From: Zeimonas sp050187175
GTDB taxonomy: Bacteria > Pseudomonadota > Gammaproteobacteria > Burkholderiales > Burkholderiaceae_E
Direction of reading: 5' to 3'
NCBI GenBank assembly: GCA_050187175.1
Contig: JBFWXS010000013.1
Coordinates: 33,517-97,516 of the forward strand
Length of the DNA stretch: 64,000 bases
A program made the position numbers and the translations under genes. Below the pieces are notes generated by a model. The model saw only the letters and a program-made list of their open reading frames with translations. It was not told where the DNA came from and did no database searches. Position 1 is the stretch's first letter, and every line of letters begins with the position of its first letter. This document shows positions 1 to 8,093 of this stretch, piece after piece.

Positions 1-516
1 TTCGGGCAGGTTGGCGCCGAAGCCGCTCGCGTGGGTCACCAGCGGCGCCAGCTCGCGTGCCGTATCGCCGCTGAAGACCGGCTCGGGCAGCGCGCCGCTG
101 GTGCGGCCGTCGCGGTCGCTGCTCAGGTAATAGCCGAGCACCACCGGCCGTCCTTCCAGGGCGGCGGCCAGGCGCTGGTCGTCGTCGCTGCCGGCCTGCG
201 GTTCGGCGAACACCACGTCATAGCCGATGACGGCTGCCTTGCCGCGCTCGGCCAGCCGCGTCGTCAGCTCGGCGACCTTGGCCCGCGGCCAGGGCCAGCG
301 CCCCTGCTCGCCCAGGCTGCGTTCGTCGATGTCGACGATGACGATCCGTTCGTCGAGCTGCGGGACCAGCAGCCGCTGCCGGCCGTCGTACATCTGCCGG
401 TCGACGGCGCCGAACAGTCCGGACGAGCTGCCGACCAGTTCGGCCGCGGCGAACGCCAGCACGATCAGCAGCCCGGCGAGCGCCCGCCAGAGCCGGGATC
501 GTTGCAGCGTAGACAC
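1..516 (-). CDS. CHASE2-domain sensor protein, N-terminal part (cut by window edge)
   Basis: The minus frame opens at a GTG (514-516) preceded by GAGG and stays open to base 1, giving 172 residues of an incomplete protein. A hydrophobic segment near residues 12-26 looks like a membrane anchor. It is followed by a CHASE2-like extracytoplasmic sensor region with the stretches IVIVDIDERSLGEQGRWPWPR and VIGYDVVFAEP, which are typical of this domain. CHASE2 domains sit at the N terminus of adenylate cyclases, histidine kinases or serine/threonine kinases. The output domain lies outside the window, so the activity is unknown. The gene begins 13 bp after the FHA gene and is probably co-transcribed with it, which would favour a phosphorylation- or cyclase-linked signalling pair. 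Confidence 0.8.
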   Translation of the reverse strand, partial: MSTLQRSRLWRALAGLLIVLAFAAAELVGSSSGLFGAVDRQMYDGRQRLLVPQLDERIVIVDIDERSLGEQGRWPWPRAKVAELTTRLAERGKAAVIGYDVVFAEPQAGSDDDQRLAAALEGRPVVLGYYLSSDRDGRTSGALPEPVFSGDTARELAPLVTHASGFGANLPE

Positions 517-529
517 GGGAGCCTCGGCG

Positions 530-1165
530 TCAGCGTTCGAGGCGGAAGCGCATCATCACGCCGCCGAGCTCGATCAGATCGCCGTCATCCAGGCGATGTG
601 CGGACAAGCCGGTCAACTGGCCGTTGACCTGCGGAAAACTCAGCCCCTCGAGGTGAGTCAGGTAGTAGCCGCCCTTGCGCCGCGAGATCACCGCCACCTG
701 CTCGGGCTGCAGCGCGATGCGCGTGATCGCCCGGTCGACCTTCTGCGCACTGCCGGCGCGGGGTCCGTTCAGGAAGTCGACGCAGGCCGGCAGCAGGACG
801 CCGTCGGCAGCCGGCTCGGCCGGGCCGGCGCGGTCGACGATGTAGCGCAGCCGGTAGATGCCGATGTCGATGACGTCGCCGCCCTGCAGCACCCGCTGCT
901 TGACGTCCTCGCCGTTGACCAGCGTGCCGTTGCGGCTGCCCAGGTCGAGCAGCATGCTTTCGGTGTTGCGGGTGCGGATGAGCGCGTGCTCGCCGCTGAC
1001 CGTCAGGTCGTCCAGCGGGATGTCATTGTAGGGACGGCGACCTATCGTCAGGCACTCCTTGAGTACCGGAACGATGCGCAGCGACGACTGCCCGCTGGTC
1101 ACCAGCAGGCGCATCGCGATCGTCGCTTCGCGGTCTTGCATTCCCGGATGTTCGGCATCGGCCAT
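530..1165 (-). CDS. FHA (forkhead-associated) domain protein
   Basis: This 211-residue protein has a classical FHA phosphothreonine-binding core at about residues 40-110. The family signature is present: GR in IGRRPYND, S-G-E-H in TVSGEHALI, and NG in SRNGTLVNGED. A second, more degenerate forkhead-like region may follow at about 140-205 (the stretch YYLTHLEG...VNGQ). No membrane segment is seen, so it is probably a cytoplasmic phospho-dependent adaptor. It lies directly upstream of the CHASE2 gene on the same strand, and FHA/CHASE2 neighbours are often functional partners. The start is uncertain: no strong ribosome binding site precedes the first ATG, and an internal Met at residue 18 could be used instead. 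Confidence 0.85.
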   Translation of the reverse strand: MADAEHPGMQDREATIAMRLLVTSGQSSLRIVPVLKECLTIGRRPYNDIPLDDLTVSGEHALIRTRNTESMLLDLGSRNGTLVNGEDVKQRVLQGGDVIDIGIYRLRYIVDRAGPAEPAADGVLLPACVDFLNGPRAGSAQKVDRAITRIALQPEQVAVISRRKGGYYLTHLEGLSFPQVNGQLTGLSAHRLDDGDLIELGGVMMRFRLER

Positions 1166-1294
1166 GCAACGAAGGCTACCGTCACCAACGATCCCGCCCG
1201 AGGAACTATTTCATGAACGGCCGCCGCCTACCGCCGAGCGGCGCGGCTGCGCCAACCGGCGGCGAAACGGCGATCGGGGCGGCAGATTCGTCCG

Positions 1295-2026
1295 TCAGCG
1301 CTCAGCAGCCGGCGCGGCGGCCGCGTTCACCTTCTGCCGCCTCAGCATCAGACTGCCGAGCCCCAGCACGATCAACGCACCGATCACGCCGCTGGACATG
1401 TCGAAGGCCTTGGCCGACATGCCGAGCGCGCTGCCGAAGCCGTGCGAGACGTCGTGGATGGCCGGATCGTCGACGAAGATCTCGCCGGCGATGAAACCGA
1501 GCAGCGCGGCGCCGGCCCAGACGATGACCGGGAAGCGCTCGATGACCTTCAGCAGCAGCGTGCTGCCGAAGATCACCAGCGGAATGCTGATGGCCAGCCC
1601 CGCGATCAGCAGCACGTTGTTACCCATCGCGGCCGCGGCGACGGCGATGACGTTGTCCAGGCTCATCACCAGGTCGGCGATCAGGATGGTCCGCACGGCG
1701 GCGAACATGCCGCCGTTGCCGCCGTCCGCGCCGCCCTCCTCGCCTTCGGGCAGCAGCAGCGAGACGCCGATGTAGACCAGCAGGCCGCCGCCTATCATCT
1801 TCAGCCAGGGCATGCGCAGCAGCACGGCGGCCACCATGGTCAGCACGATCCGCATGGCGATGGCCGCGCCCGAACCGATGACGATGGCCTTCTTCTGCTG
1901 CTTGGGCGGCAGAGCGCGCGCCGCCAGCGCGATGACGACGGCATTGTCGCCCGATAGCAGGATGTTCACCCACACGATCTGCAGCAGCGCCAGCCAGAAG
2001 CCGACCGATCCGAAACCGAGGTCCAT
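1295..2026 (-). CDS. TerC/YjbE-family integral membrane protein
   Basis: A 243-residue polytopic membrane protein of the TerC family. The N-terminal helix carries NILLSGDNAVVIALAAR, and the second half repeats the motif as LVMSLDNVIAVAAAA. These paired Asp-Asn motifs are the conserved acidic residues of TerC proteins. YjbE-type members are linked to manganese export in other bacteria, so metal-ion export is the best guess but is not shown here. A loop near residues 95-108 is rich in Gly and Glu. GGAGGAG lies just before the ATG. The gene follows sucD by 31 bp on the same strand, an arrangement common in Burkholderiales. The 31-bp gap is too short for the manganese riboswitch that precedes some relatives. 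Confidence 0.88.
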   Translation of the reverse strand: MDLGFGSVGFWLALLQIVWVNILLSGDNAVVIALAARALPPKQQKKAIVIGSGAAIAMRIVLTMVAAVLLRMPWLKMIGGGLLVYIGVSLLLPEGEEGGADGGNGGMFAAVRTILIADLVMSLDNVIAVAAAAMGNNVLLIAGLAISIPLVIFGSTLLLKVIERFPVIVWAGAALLGFIAGEIFVDDPAIHDVSHGFGSALGMSAKAFDMSSGVIGALIVLGLGSLMLRRQKVNAAAAPAAER

Positions 2027-2057
2027 GCCAGTCTCCTCCCTACCCTGTAGTGCCGAT

Positions 2058-2939
2058 TCAGAGAACCGATTTCAGCAGCGAGCCCATCTCGGACGGGTTC
2101 TTCGTGACCTTGATGCCGCAGGCTTCCATCACTTCGAGCTTCTCCTGCGCGGTGCCCTTGCCGCCCGAGATGATCGCGCCGGCATGGCCCATGCGCTTGC
2201 CCGGGGGCGCCGTGACGCCGGCGATGAAGCCGACGATGGGCTTCTTCATGTGGTCCTTGGCCCACTGCGCAGCCGTTTCCTCGTCGGAGCCGCCGATCTC
2301 GCCGATCATGACCACGGCGTCGGTCTCGGGATCGTCGTTGAACATCTTCAGCACGTCGATGTGCTTCAGCCCGTTCACCGGATCGCCGCCGATGCCGACC
2401 GCGCTCGACTGGCCCAGGCCCAGCGCCGTCAGCTGGCCGACCGCTTCGTAGGTCAGCGTGCCGGAGCGCGAGACGACGCCGATGCGGCCCTTGCGGTGGA
2501 TGTGACCGGGCATGATGCCGATCTTCAGCTCGTCCGGCGTGATGACGCCGGGGCAGTTCGGCCCCAGCAGCAGCGTCTTGTGATTGCCGCGGCGCATCTT
2601 GTCGCGCACGACGATCATGTCGCGCACCGGGATGCCCTCGGTGATGCAGATGACCAGGTCGAGGCCGGCTTCCACCGCCTCCCAGATCGCATCGGCGGCC
2701 CCCGCGGGCGGCACGTAGACGACCGACACGGTGGCGCCGGTCTGCTGCTTCGCGTCCTTCACGCTGGCGAAGATCGGAATCCCCTCGAAGCTCTCGCCGG
2801 CCTTCTTCGGGTTGACGCCGGCCACGAAGGCGGCCTTGCCGTTGGCGTAGTCGCGGCACATCCGCGTGTGGAACTGGCCGGTCTTGCCGGTGATCCCCTG
2901 CGTGATGACCTTGGTGTCCTTGTTGATCAGGATAGCCAT
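2058..2939 (-). CDS. sucD: Succinyl-CoA synthetase, alpha subunit
   Basis: A full-length 293-residue alpha subunit of ADP-forming succinate-CoA ligase, the TCA-cycle enzyme that makes succinate and ATP from succinyl-CoA. The N terminus carries the CoA-binding Rossmann region (TKVITQGITGKTGQFHT). The catalytic histidine that is phosphorylated during turnover lies in GHAGAIIS near residue 252. The stretch GPNCPGVITP is also conserved. A GGAGCAC ribosome binding site precedes the ATG. The gene starts 16 bp after sucC and forms an operon with it, consistent with the alpha2-beta2 enzyme being made from a single message. Confidence 0.97.
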   Translation of the reverse strand: MAILINKDTKVITQGITGKTGQFHTRMCRDYANGKAAFVAGVNPKKAGESFEGIPIFASVKDAKQQTGATVSVVYVPPAGAADAIWEAVEAGLDLVICITEGIPVRDMIVVRDKMRRGNHKTLLLGPNCPGVITPDELKIGIMPGHIHRKGRIGVVSRSGTLTYEAVGQLTALGLGQSSAVGIGGDPVNGLKHIDVLKMFNDDPETDAVVMIGEIGGSDEETAAQWAKDHMKKPIVGFIAGVTAPPGKRMGHAGAIISGGKGTAQEKLEVMEACGIKVTKNPSEMGSLLKSVL

Positions 2940-2955
2940 TGAATGTGCTCCGTGT

Positions 2956-4116
2956 TCAGCGCGCGGCGTTCACGACACGCTCGGCCGCCTCGGCCATGGT
3001 GTCGGCGGAAATGATCGGCAGGCCGGACTCGGCCAGCATCTTCTTGCCGAGCTCCTCGTTGGTGCCCTTCATGCGCACCACCAGCGGCACCTTCAGGCCG
3101 ACCGCGCGCGACGCGGCGATCACGCCTTCGGCGATGACGTCGCAGCGCATGATGCCGCCGAAGATGTTGACCAGGATGGCCTTCAGGTTCGGATTGCGCA
3201 GCATGATCTTGAACGCCTCGGTGACCTTCTCGGTCGTGGCGCCGCCGCCGACGTCGAGGAAGTTCGCCGGCTCGCCGCCGAACAGCTTGATCGTGTCCAT
3301 GGTGGCCATGGCCAGGCCGGCGCCGTTGACCAGGCAGCCGATGTTGCCGTCCAGCTGGATGTAGGCCAGGTCGAACTTGGAGGCCTCGATCTCGGCCGGA
3401 TCTTCCTCGTCGAGGTCGCGCAGCTCGACGATCTCGGGGTGCCGGTACAGCGCGTTCGAATCGAAGTTCAGCTTGGCGTCGAGCGCGATGACCTTGCCGT
3501 CGCCGGTGAGGATCAGCGGATTGATTTCGGCCAGCGACGCGTCGGTTTCCCAGAACGCCTTGCACAGGCCCTGCAGCACCCCGCGCGCCTGCGGCAGGCT
3601 GGCGTCGGGCACGCCGATCTTGCGCGCCACGTCGTCGGCCTGCGCATCGGTCAGGCCGGCCGCCGGATCGATGTTGATCTTGTGGATCTTCTCGGGCGAG
3701 TGCTCGGCGACTTCCTCGATGTCCATGCCGCCTTCGCTGGAGGCCATCAGGCAGACGCGCTGCGAGACGCGATCGACTACCAGGCCGACGTACAGCTCCT
3801 TCTTGATGTCGGCGCCTTCCTCGATCAGCAGCCGGCGCACCTTCTGGCCGTCGGGGCCGGTCTGGTGCGTCTTCAGCTGCATGCCGAGGATCTGGCCGGC
3901 CAGCGTGCGGACCTCGTCGACCGAGCGCGCGAGCTTGACGCCGCCGCCCTTGCCGCGCCCGCCGGCGTGGATCTGCGCCTTGACGACCCAGACCGGGCCG
4001 CCCAGCGTCTCCGCCGCCTTCACGGCCTCGTCGACCGAGAAACACGGAATGCCGCGCGGCACGGCGACGCCGTATTTCTTCAGGATCTCCTTGCCCTGGT
4101 ACTCATGGATTTTCAC
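2956..4116 (-). CDS. sucC: Succinyl-CoA synthetase, beta subunit
   Basis: The ATP-grasp beta subunit of succinate-CoA ligase, 386 residues, which matches the usual length. It begins VKIHEYQGKEILKKYGV with a GTG start preceded by GAGGAA; the long in-frame extension upstream is only an open frame overlapping the DUF2889 gene. Recognisable family stretches are WVVKAQIHAGGRGKGGGVKL (nucleotide binding), the acidic residues of INPLILT, and the glycine-rich GNIGCLVNGAGLAMATMD. The gene follows the DUF2889 gene by 2 bp and precedes sucD by 16 bp, so all three are probably one transcript. Confidence 0.97.
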   Translation of the reverse strand: MKIHEYQGKEILKKYGVAVPRGIPCFSVDEAVKAAETLGGPVWVVKAQIHAGGRGKGGGVKLARSVDEVRTLAGQILGMQLKTHQTGPDGQKVRRLLIEEGADIKKELYVGLVVDRVSQRVCLMASSEGGMDIEEVAEHSPEKIHKINIDPAAGLTDAQADDVARKIGVPDASLPQARGVLQGLCKAFWETDASLAEINPLILTGDGKVIALDAKLNFDSNALYRHPEIVELRDLDEEDPAEIEASKFDLAYIQLDGNIGCLVNGAGLAMATMDTIKLFGGEPANFLDVGGGATTEKVTEAFKIMLRNPNLKAILVNIFGGIMRCDVIAEGVIAASRAVGLKVPLVVRMKGTNEELGKKMLAESGLPIISADTMAEAAERVVNAAR

Positions 4117-4118
4117 GG

Positions 4119-4724
4119 CTATTCCTCGTTGGAAACACAGGATGTGGACCCGGCGTCGGCCTCGGCGTCCACCGGGCGATGCCATTTCGGGTAGTAAAGC
4201 GCGACCATCGGACCGTCGGCCCGCAGCGCATGGCATTTGTCGATCTGCATGGGGCGCACGCGGGCGTTCGGATCGGTGACGGCGCGGCGCAGCTCGGCGT
4301 CGCCCGCCGCGGCCTGGACCGCCGCCGTGGGCAGCAGCTGAGCCAGTTCGCTCATGTGCGTGCAGCCCGCCGTGCCGCCGAGCCGTTCGCGCAGGCCGGC
4401 GCGGAAGCCCCGCACCAGGTTCAGCCCGATCAGGCGCCGGTAGTCGGGGGTGATTCGCTCGCAGACGCCTTCGTACGGCCGCGCATCGGTGACTGCGATC
4501 GCGTCGAGCACGTTGTAGGCCCGGTCCACCGTCACGCGCAGCCGCATCAGATGGATGGGCGCATCGGCGGGAAAGACGCGGGTGTTCAGCGGGCAGTCGA
4601 ACGGCTTGGTGTCCTGCAGTTCGGCTTCGAGATCCCAGGCGCCGTCGTCGCGCTTGAAAGCGTCGATGCGCACCGAGCGGGTATGCATCGGCGTTCGGGG
4701 ACACTCAGGCGGGGGCAGGGGCAT
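4119..4724 (-). CDS. DUF2889 domain protein
   Basis: A 201-residue (or 189-residue, from an ATG at 4688) protein of the DUF2889 family, with the family stretch TRSVRIDAFKRDDGAWDLEAEL at its start and repeated conserved Arg/Asp residues. The function is unknown. It has no signal peptide or membrane helix and is probably cytoplasmic. It is the first gene of the sucC-sucD-terC group, with its stop only 2 bp from the sucC start; that neighbourhood recurs in Burkholderiales and suggests co-expression with the TCA-cycle enzyme rather than a proven role. Neither ATG has a strong ribosome binding site, so the start is uncertain. I chose the upstream one, which only adds a Pro-rich dozen residues. Confidence 0.75.
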   Translation of the reverse strand: MPLPPPECPRTPMHTRSVRIDAFKRDDGAWDLEAELQDTKPFDCPLNTRVFPADAPIHLMRLRVTVDRAYNVLDAIAVTDARPYEGVCERITPDYRRLIGLNLVRGFRAGLRERLGGTAGCTHMSELAQLLPTAAVQAAAGDAELRRAVTDPNARVRPMQIDKCHALRADGPMVALYYPKWHRPVDAEADAGSTSCVSNEE

Positions 4725-5061
4725 GCTCGGACGCAGGGAATTCGTCGTTGCGGCGAGACGTAAAGCATTGGAGTTTAGCACGCGGGGGAATTGGGATGCT
4801 GCGCTGCGCAAACCCCGTCCCTGGGCCCGGCGGCGACGATGAAGCGTACCCCGATCAGCCCCGACCGGGTGGGCCGGACGGCCGGGAACCGCGCCCCCCG
4901 GATGGGCGGGGGCCGCACACCCGGACGGGCTGGAACTGCCCCCCGAACAAGCTGCTGATGCCGCTGACGTGGATGTCAATCCACTCATATCGGACCTCGC
5001 CCGCGGGCAGCGGCGGCCGGCCGTCCCAACTATCGGGATAGCGTGCCGCTTCGTTGACCCC
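4725..5061. other. Non-coding divergent region between the DUF2889-sucCD operon and the iclR-type gene
   Basis: I see no convincing gene here; the open frames on both strands lack family features and a ribosome binding site. The left part (about 4735-4790) is relatively AT-rich and should hold the promoter of the leftward DUF2889-sucCD operon. A short inverted repeat CTATC-GG-GATAG occurs at 5030-5041 and could be a regulator site. The middle (4810-4930) is very GC-rich with homopolymeric C and G runs. Confidence 0.5.
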
Positions 5062-5087
5062 GCAGCAGGCCTGCTGCATTCTTTTTT
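5062..5087 (+). terminator. Perfect 16-bp palindrome followed by a T-run (terminator-like, or operator)
   Basis: GCAGCAGGCCTGCTGC is a perfect 16-bp palindrome directly followed by ATTCTTTTTT on the plus strand. That is the layout of an intrinsic terminator, although the stem would need about four of its own bases for a loop. No plus-strand gene lies upstream that needs terminating. It sits about 55 bp before the start of the iclR-type gene, so it could instead be the regulator's own operator. Confidence 0.45.
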
Positions 5088-5131
5088 GCAGTCTGGCGAG
5101 CAGTCATCAGTCACCTGCGAGGCCCAGTCGA

Positions 5132-5905
5132 ATGAGCAAGACGTTTCTGAATGGGCTCGTCGTCCTTGAAGCGCTGGCGCGCAGCGACAAGCCGCGCGGC
5201 GTGACCGAGCTGGCGGCCGAACTCGGCATGATGAAGAGCGGCGTTCACCGCCTCTTGCTCACGCTCAGGGACGCCGGCTTCGCGCAGCAGGAACGGGCCG
5301 GCGGACGCTACGAATGCACGATGAAGGCCTGGGAGCTCGGGCTGATCGTCGCGGGCCGGCTCGACGTCCGCCGCGCGGCGCGCCCGTACCTGGAGCAGGT
5401 CGCAGAGACCGCGCTGGCAACGGTTCACCTGGCCATTCTGGCCGGATCCGACGTGCTCTACATCGACAAGGTCGACTCGCGCGCGCCGCCCCGCCTGCAG
5501 CAGCAGGCGGGCGGACGGGCGCCAGCCTCGCGCGTTCCGACCGGAAAGGTGCTGCTCGCCTTCAGCGGGCATCAGGAGATCGGCGCACATGCCGCCAAGC
5601 CCGGTCCCGGCGCGCAGCCGATGCGAAGCTTTACCGACCCGACCATGCTCGGCAGCGAGCTGACCCGCATCCGCAACGCCGGATACGCCATGCAGGACAG
5701 CGAGTGGCGCGCCGAAGTGGCGGGGCTCGCCGCGCCGATCTTCGATGCCAGCGCCCACGTGGTCGCTGCCATCGCGGTCTCCGGTGCCTCCAGCCGCTTG
5801 ACGGCGGATCGCCTGCAAGCCCTTCTGCCCGGCGTCATCGACGCCGCGCAGCACATCTCGTTCAGCCTCGGCTACCGGCGCGCAGACGCGCCGCCCGGCC
5901 CATGA
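5132..5905 (+). CDS. IclR-family transcriptional regulator
   Basis: A 257-residue regulator. The N-terminal winged helix-turn-helix covers about residues 5-65 (LNGLVVLEALARSDKPRGVT then ELAAELGMMKSGVHRLLLTL). The C-terminal IclR effector domain follows at about 80-250, with the conserved stretches RVPTGKVLLAFSG and ITRIRNAGYAMQDSEW-like features. The ATG at 5132 has GAGG about 9 bp upstream and removes an implausible 26-residue extension. IclR proteins sense small aromatic or carboxylic acids and usually control the adjacent catabolic operon. Here that would be the VOC-hydrolase-Bug-monooxygenase genes starting 21 bp downstream on the same strand. Confidence 0.9.
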   Translation: MSKTFLNGLVVLEALARSDKPRGVTELAAELGMMKSGVHRLLLTLRDAGFAQQERAGGRYECTMKAWELGLIVAGRLDVRRAARPYLEQVAETALATVHLAILAGSDVLYIDKVDSRAPPRLQQQAGGRAPASRVPTGKVLLAFSGHQEIGAHAAKPGPGAQPMRSFTDPTMLGSELTRIRNAGYAMQDSEWRAEVAGLAAPIFDASAHVVAAIAVSGASSRLTADRLQALLPGVIDAAQHISFSLGYRRADAPPGP

Positions 5906-5926
5906 CCCCGATCCAAGGAGGTTCAG

Positions 5927-6469
5927 ATGACGATCACGCGCTTCCACCACATCGCCTATCGATGCCGCGACACCCAGGAGACGGTTGATTTCTACACCGG
6001 CATTCTCGGCCTGAAGTACGCGGCGGCGCACATGCTGATCAGCCGCCACGACGACGGCGGCGTCGCTTTCCACAGCTTCTTCCAGCTTCCCGACGGCAGC
6101 CACATCGCCTTCTTCGAGCTGCCCGAGGAAGCGCCGCAGGGCGAGGATCCGAATACACCGTCGTGGGTGCAGCACATCGCGTTCGAGGTCGACAGTGTCG
6201 AGACGCTGCGCGCCGAACGCGCACGGCTCGAGCAGGCCGGCGTGAAGTGCGAACAGCAGGGTGTGAAGGTCGGCAAGATCATCACGTCCATCTACTTTCG
6301 CGACCCCAGCGGACACCGCCTGGAGATGTGCGTTCCGCTGGGCCGCGATGCCGACGAGCTCGCGCGATCGGCGCGCGATGCCCTGGATGCGTGGAACGCA
6401 GACAAGTCGGTGGCGGCCCGGCGGCGGGCCGTGCAGTTGCACAACGAGTCGAGCGGAGCGCGCGCATGA
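5927..6469 (+). CDS. VOC-superfamily (glyoxalase/extradiol dioxygenase fold) enzyme
   Basis: A 180-residue single VOC module made of two beta-alpha-beta-beta-beta units: FHHIAYRCRDTQETVDFYTGILGLKY-type start at residues 6-31 and WVQHIAFEVDSVETL at about 83-97. Candidate metal ligands are the His near residue 8, the His of QHIAFEV and the Glu of GHRLEMCVP near residue 131. A very strong AAGGAGGT ribosome binding site precedes the ATG. VOC enzymes include glyoxalases, epimerases and type I extradiol ring-cleavage dioxygenases. Between a regulator and a hydrolase in a gene set with an FAD monooxygenase, a ring-cleavage role is attractive but is inference. Its stop overlaps the next start (ATGA). 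Confidence 0.85.
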   Translation: MTITRFHHIAYRCRDTQETVDFYTGILGLKYAAAHMLISRHDDGGVAFHSFFQLPDGSHIAFFELPEEAPQGEDPNTPSWVQHIAFEVDSVETLRAERARLEQAGVKCEQQGVKVGKIITSIYFRDPSGHRLEMCVPLGRDADELARSARDALDAWNADKSVAARRRAVQLHNESSGARA

Positions 6470-7593
6470 TAGGGAAGCTCGCGCTGATCGACACCCGGCC
6501 GGTCGGGCGCTCGCAGGTGCTGAGCGGGGTGCACAGCCACAATCCGAAAGTCTATGGACGCCTGTGTGACGAGGGATGCGACAAGTCCGCCGCGTTCATC
6601 GTCATCCATCCGTCGAGCAACTTCATGGGCCACTATCTGCTCGAGCCCATGCAGCGGCGAGGCCGTGCGATCCTGGGCTTGAATACGCAGTTCGTCGGCA
6701 ACGACACCTACATGTCGACCGCAGCTGCGCTGAAGGATCTTGGCGCGGGCGTGCGCTTCCTGCGCGAACAGGGCTACCGGCATGTCTGTCTGATCGGCAA
6801 TTCAGGCGGCGCGGCCTTGACCAGCTGGTACCAGGCCGAGGCCGAGCAGCTGACCCTCACCCGCAGCGTCGACGGCGAGCCGATCGACCTGTCGCCGGCC
6901 GACTTGCCGCCGGTCGACTCCATCGCGCTGGTGGCACCGCATCCCGGCCGCTGCCTGATCATCAGCAAGCGGCTCGACGCGGCCATGGTCGACGAAGACG
7001 ACTTGCTGACGACCGATCCGGAACTGGACATCTTCAATCCGGACAACGGGCCGCCCTTCAGCAGCGCGTTCGTCGAGAAGATCCGTGCCGCGCAGCTCGC
7101 CCGCAATCGCCGCATCACGGCCTGGTGCCAGGCTCGCCTCGAGCTTTTCCGCGGCACGTCGACGATCGCGCCGATCACCGACCAGCCCTTCATCATCCAC
7201 CGCTCGCATGCCGATCCGCGCTTCCTGGATCCGGCGCTCGAACCGAGCGACCGCAAGCCCGGTACGAGCTACGGTAACGACGTCCGCAAGTCGAACTTCG
7301 CCGCGAACAGCCTCGGCCGGATCTCCACGGTTCGCGCCTGGCTCGACCAGTGGAGCTACGACCTGGCGCGGACGAACGGGCCGCAGGCCCTCGCGCGCAC
7401 GACGGTGCCTGTGCTGATCAACTACTTCACCGCCGACCAGACGACCTTCCCGTCCGACATCCAGGCCTGGCAGCAGGCGGCCGGCCCGCGCGGCGAGCGC
7501 ATCGACTACCCCGGCGTGCCGCACTACCCCTACCAGCACCCCGAGCAGCTCGAGCGACTCGCTGACCGGCTTGCCGACTGGGTGGCGCGATGA
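6466..7593 (+). CDS. Alpha/beta hydrolase
   Basis: A 375-residue protein whose ATG overlaps the stop of the VOC gene (ATGA), so the two are translationally coupled. The nucleophile elbow CLIGNSGGAAL places the probable catalytic Ser at residue 113, after the alternating hydrophobic strand FIVIHPSSNF. A late His in PGVPHYPY is a candidate for the catalytic base. No signal peptide is seen. The size is large for the fold because of an inserted cap-like region (about 150-300). The substrate is unknown. In this context it could hydrolyse a ring-fission product or an ester or thioester in the same pathway. Confidence 0.8.
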   Translation: MIGKLALIDTRPVGRSQVLSGVHSHNPKVYGRLCDEGCDKSAAFIVIHPSSNFMGHYLLEPMQRRGRAILGLNTQFVGNDTYMSTAAALKDLGAGVRFLREQGYRHVCLIGNSGGAALTSWYQAEAEQLTLTRSVDGEPIDLSPADLPPVDSIALVAPHPGRCLIISKRLDAAMVDEDDLLTTDPELDIFNPDNGPPFSSAFVEKIRAAQLARNRRITAWCQARLELFRGTSTIAPITDQPFIIHRSHADPRFLDPALEPSDRKPGTSYGNDVRKSNFAANSLGRISTVRAWLDQWSYDLARTNGPQALARTTVPVLINYFTADQTTFPSDIQAWQQAAGPRGERIDYPGVPHYPYQHPEQLERLADRLADWVAR

Positions 7594-7600
7594 CGGTGAC

Positions 7601-7705
7601 GATGCCGATGCCGATGCCGATGCCGATGCCGATGACGCGGAGGACGCGGAGGACGCGAATGAGCGGAGGACGCGGATGAGCGGAGGACGTGGATGAGCGG
7701 AGGAC
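7601..7705. repeat. Short tandem repeats after the hydrolase gene
   Basis: Five perfect copies of the hexamer GATGCC (7601-7630) are followed by GCGGAGGAC-based units. These include three 17-bp near-identical copies (7655-7671, 7672-7688, 7689-7705) ending in AGCGGAGGAC. The tract lies between the hydrolase stop and the Bug gene and codes for nothing recognisable. Confidence 0.9.
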
Positions 7706-7739
7706 GTGGATGACGCGGAAGACGCAGATCGCGCGGAGA

Positions 7740-7866
7740 ACGCGGAGCACGACGAGCGCGCGATAGGAATACCGCACCAAGGTTGACGAGCCCGGCGCAC
7801 CGGGCCATCAAGAACACCACTGGAGACAGCCATGAAATTCCCATACCGAGCTTTGGCCTGCCTGTT
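7740..7866 (+). repeat. 127-bp duplicate flanking an N gap, left copy (includes truncated 5' end of the Bug gene)
   Basis: This 127-bp block is identical to 7967-8093. It holds the upstream region and the first 12 codons of the Bug gene (ATG at 7832) before the N run cuts it off. Because the two copies are exactly 127 bp, a common de Bruijn k-mer length, this is almost certainly the shared end of two contigs and not a real duplication or a real partial gene. Confidence 0.9.
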
Positions 7867-7966
7867 NNNNNNNNNNNNNNNNNNNNNNNNNNNNNNNNNN
7901 NNNNNNNNNNNNNNNNNNNNNNNNNNNNNNNNNNNNNNNNNNNNNNNNNNNNNNNNNNNNNNNNNN
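7867..7966. other. Assembly gap (100 N)
   Basis: Exactly 100 unknown bases, the conventional placeholder for a gap of unknown size. The identical 127-bp flanks suggest the true gap length is negative, meaning the contigs overlap. Confidence 0.95.
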
Positions 7967-8093
7967 ACGCGGAGCACGACGAGCGCGCGATAGGAATACC
8001 GCACCAAGGTTGACGAGCCCGGCGCACCGGGCCATCAAGAACACCACTGGAGACAGCCATGAAATTCCCATACCGAGCTTTGGCCTGCCTGTT
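7967..8093 (+). repeat. 127-bp duplicate flanking an N gap, right copy
   Basis: Identical to 7740-7866. This copy runs on into the complete Bug gene, so it is the one to keep when the scaffold is corrected. Confidence 0.9.

Noticed and set aside
31..1216. Long plus-strand open frames of 198 and 329 codons opposite the CHASE2 and FHA genes
   Set aside because: They are antisense shadows in GC-rich DNA with no family features. The minus-strand frames carry clear CHASE2 and FHA motifs.
2027..2057. Manganese (yybP-ykoY) riboswitch for the TerC-like gene
   Set aside because: Only 31 bp separate sucD and the TerC gene, too short for the element.
2866..4194. Plus-strand open frame of 442 codons opposite sucC
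   Set aside because: It mirrors the sucC coding sequence, is His/Asp/Arg-rich without motifs, and lacks a ribosome binding site.
4748..5079. Short open frames on both strands in the divergent region before the iclR-type gene
   Set aside because: No ribosome binding site, no recognisable family, and composition typical of random GC-rich frames.
7783..8071. Possible direct duplication of the Bug gene start
   Set aside because: The two copies are exactly 127 bp and flank a 100-N placeholder, which points to contig-end overlap and not biology.
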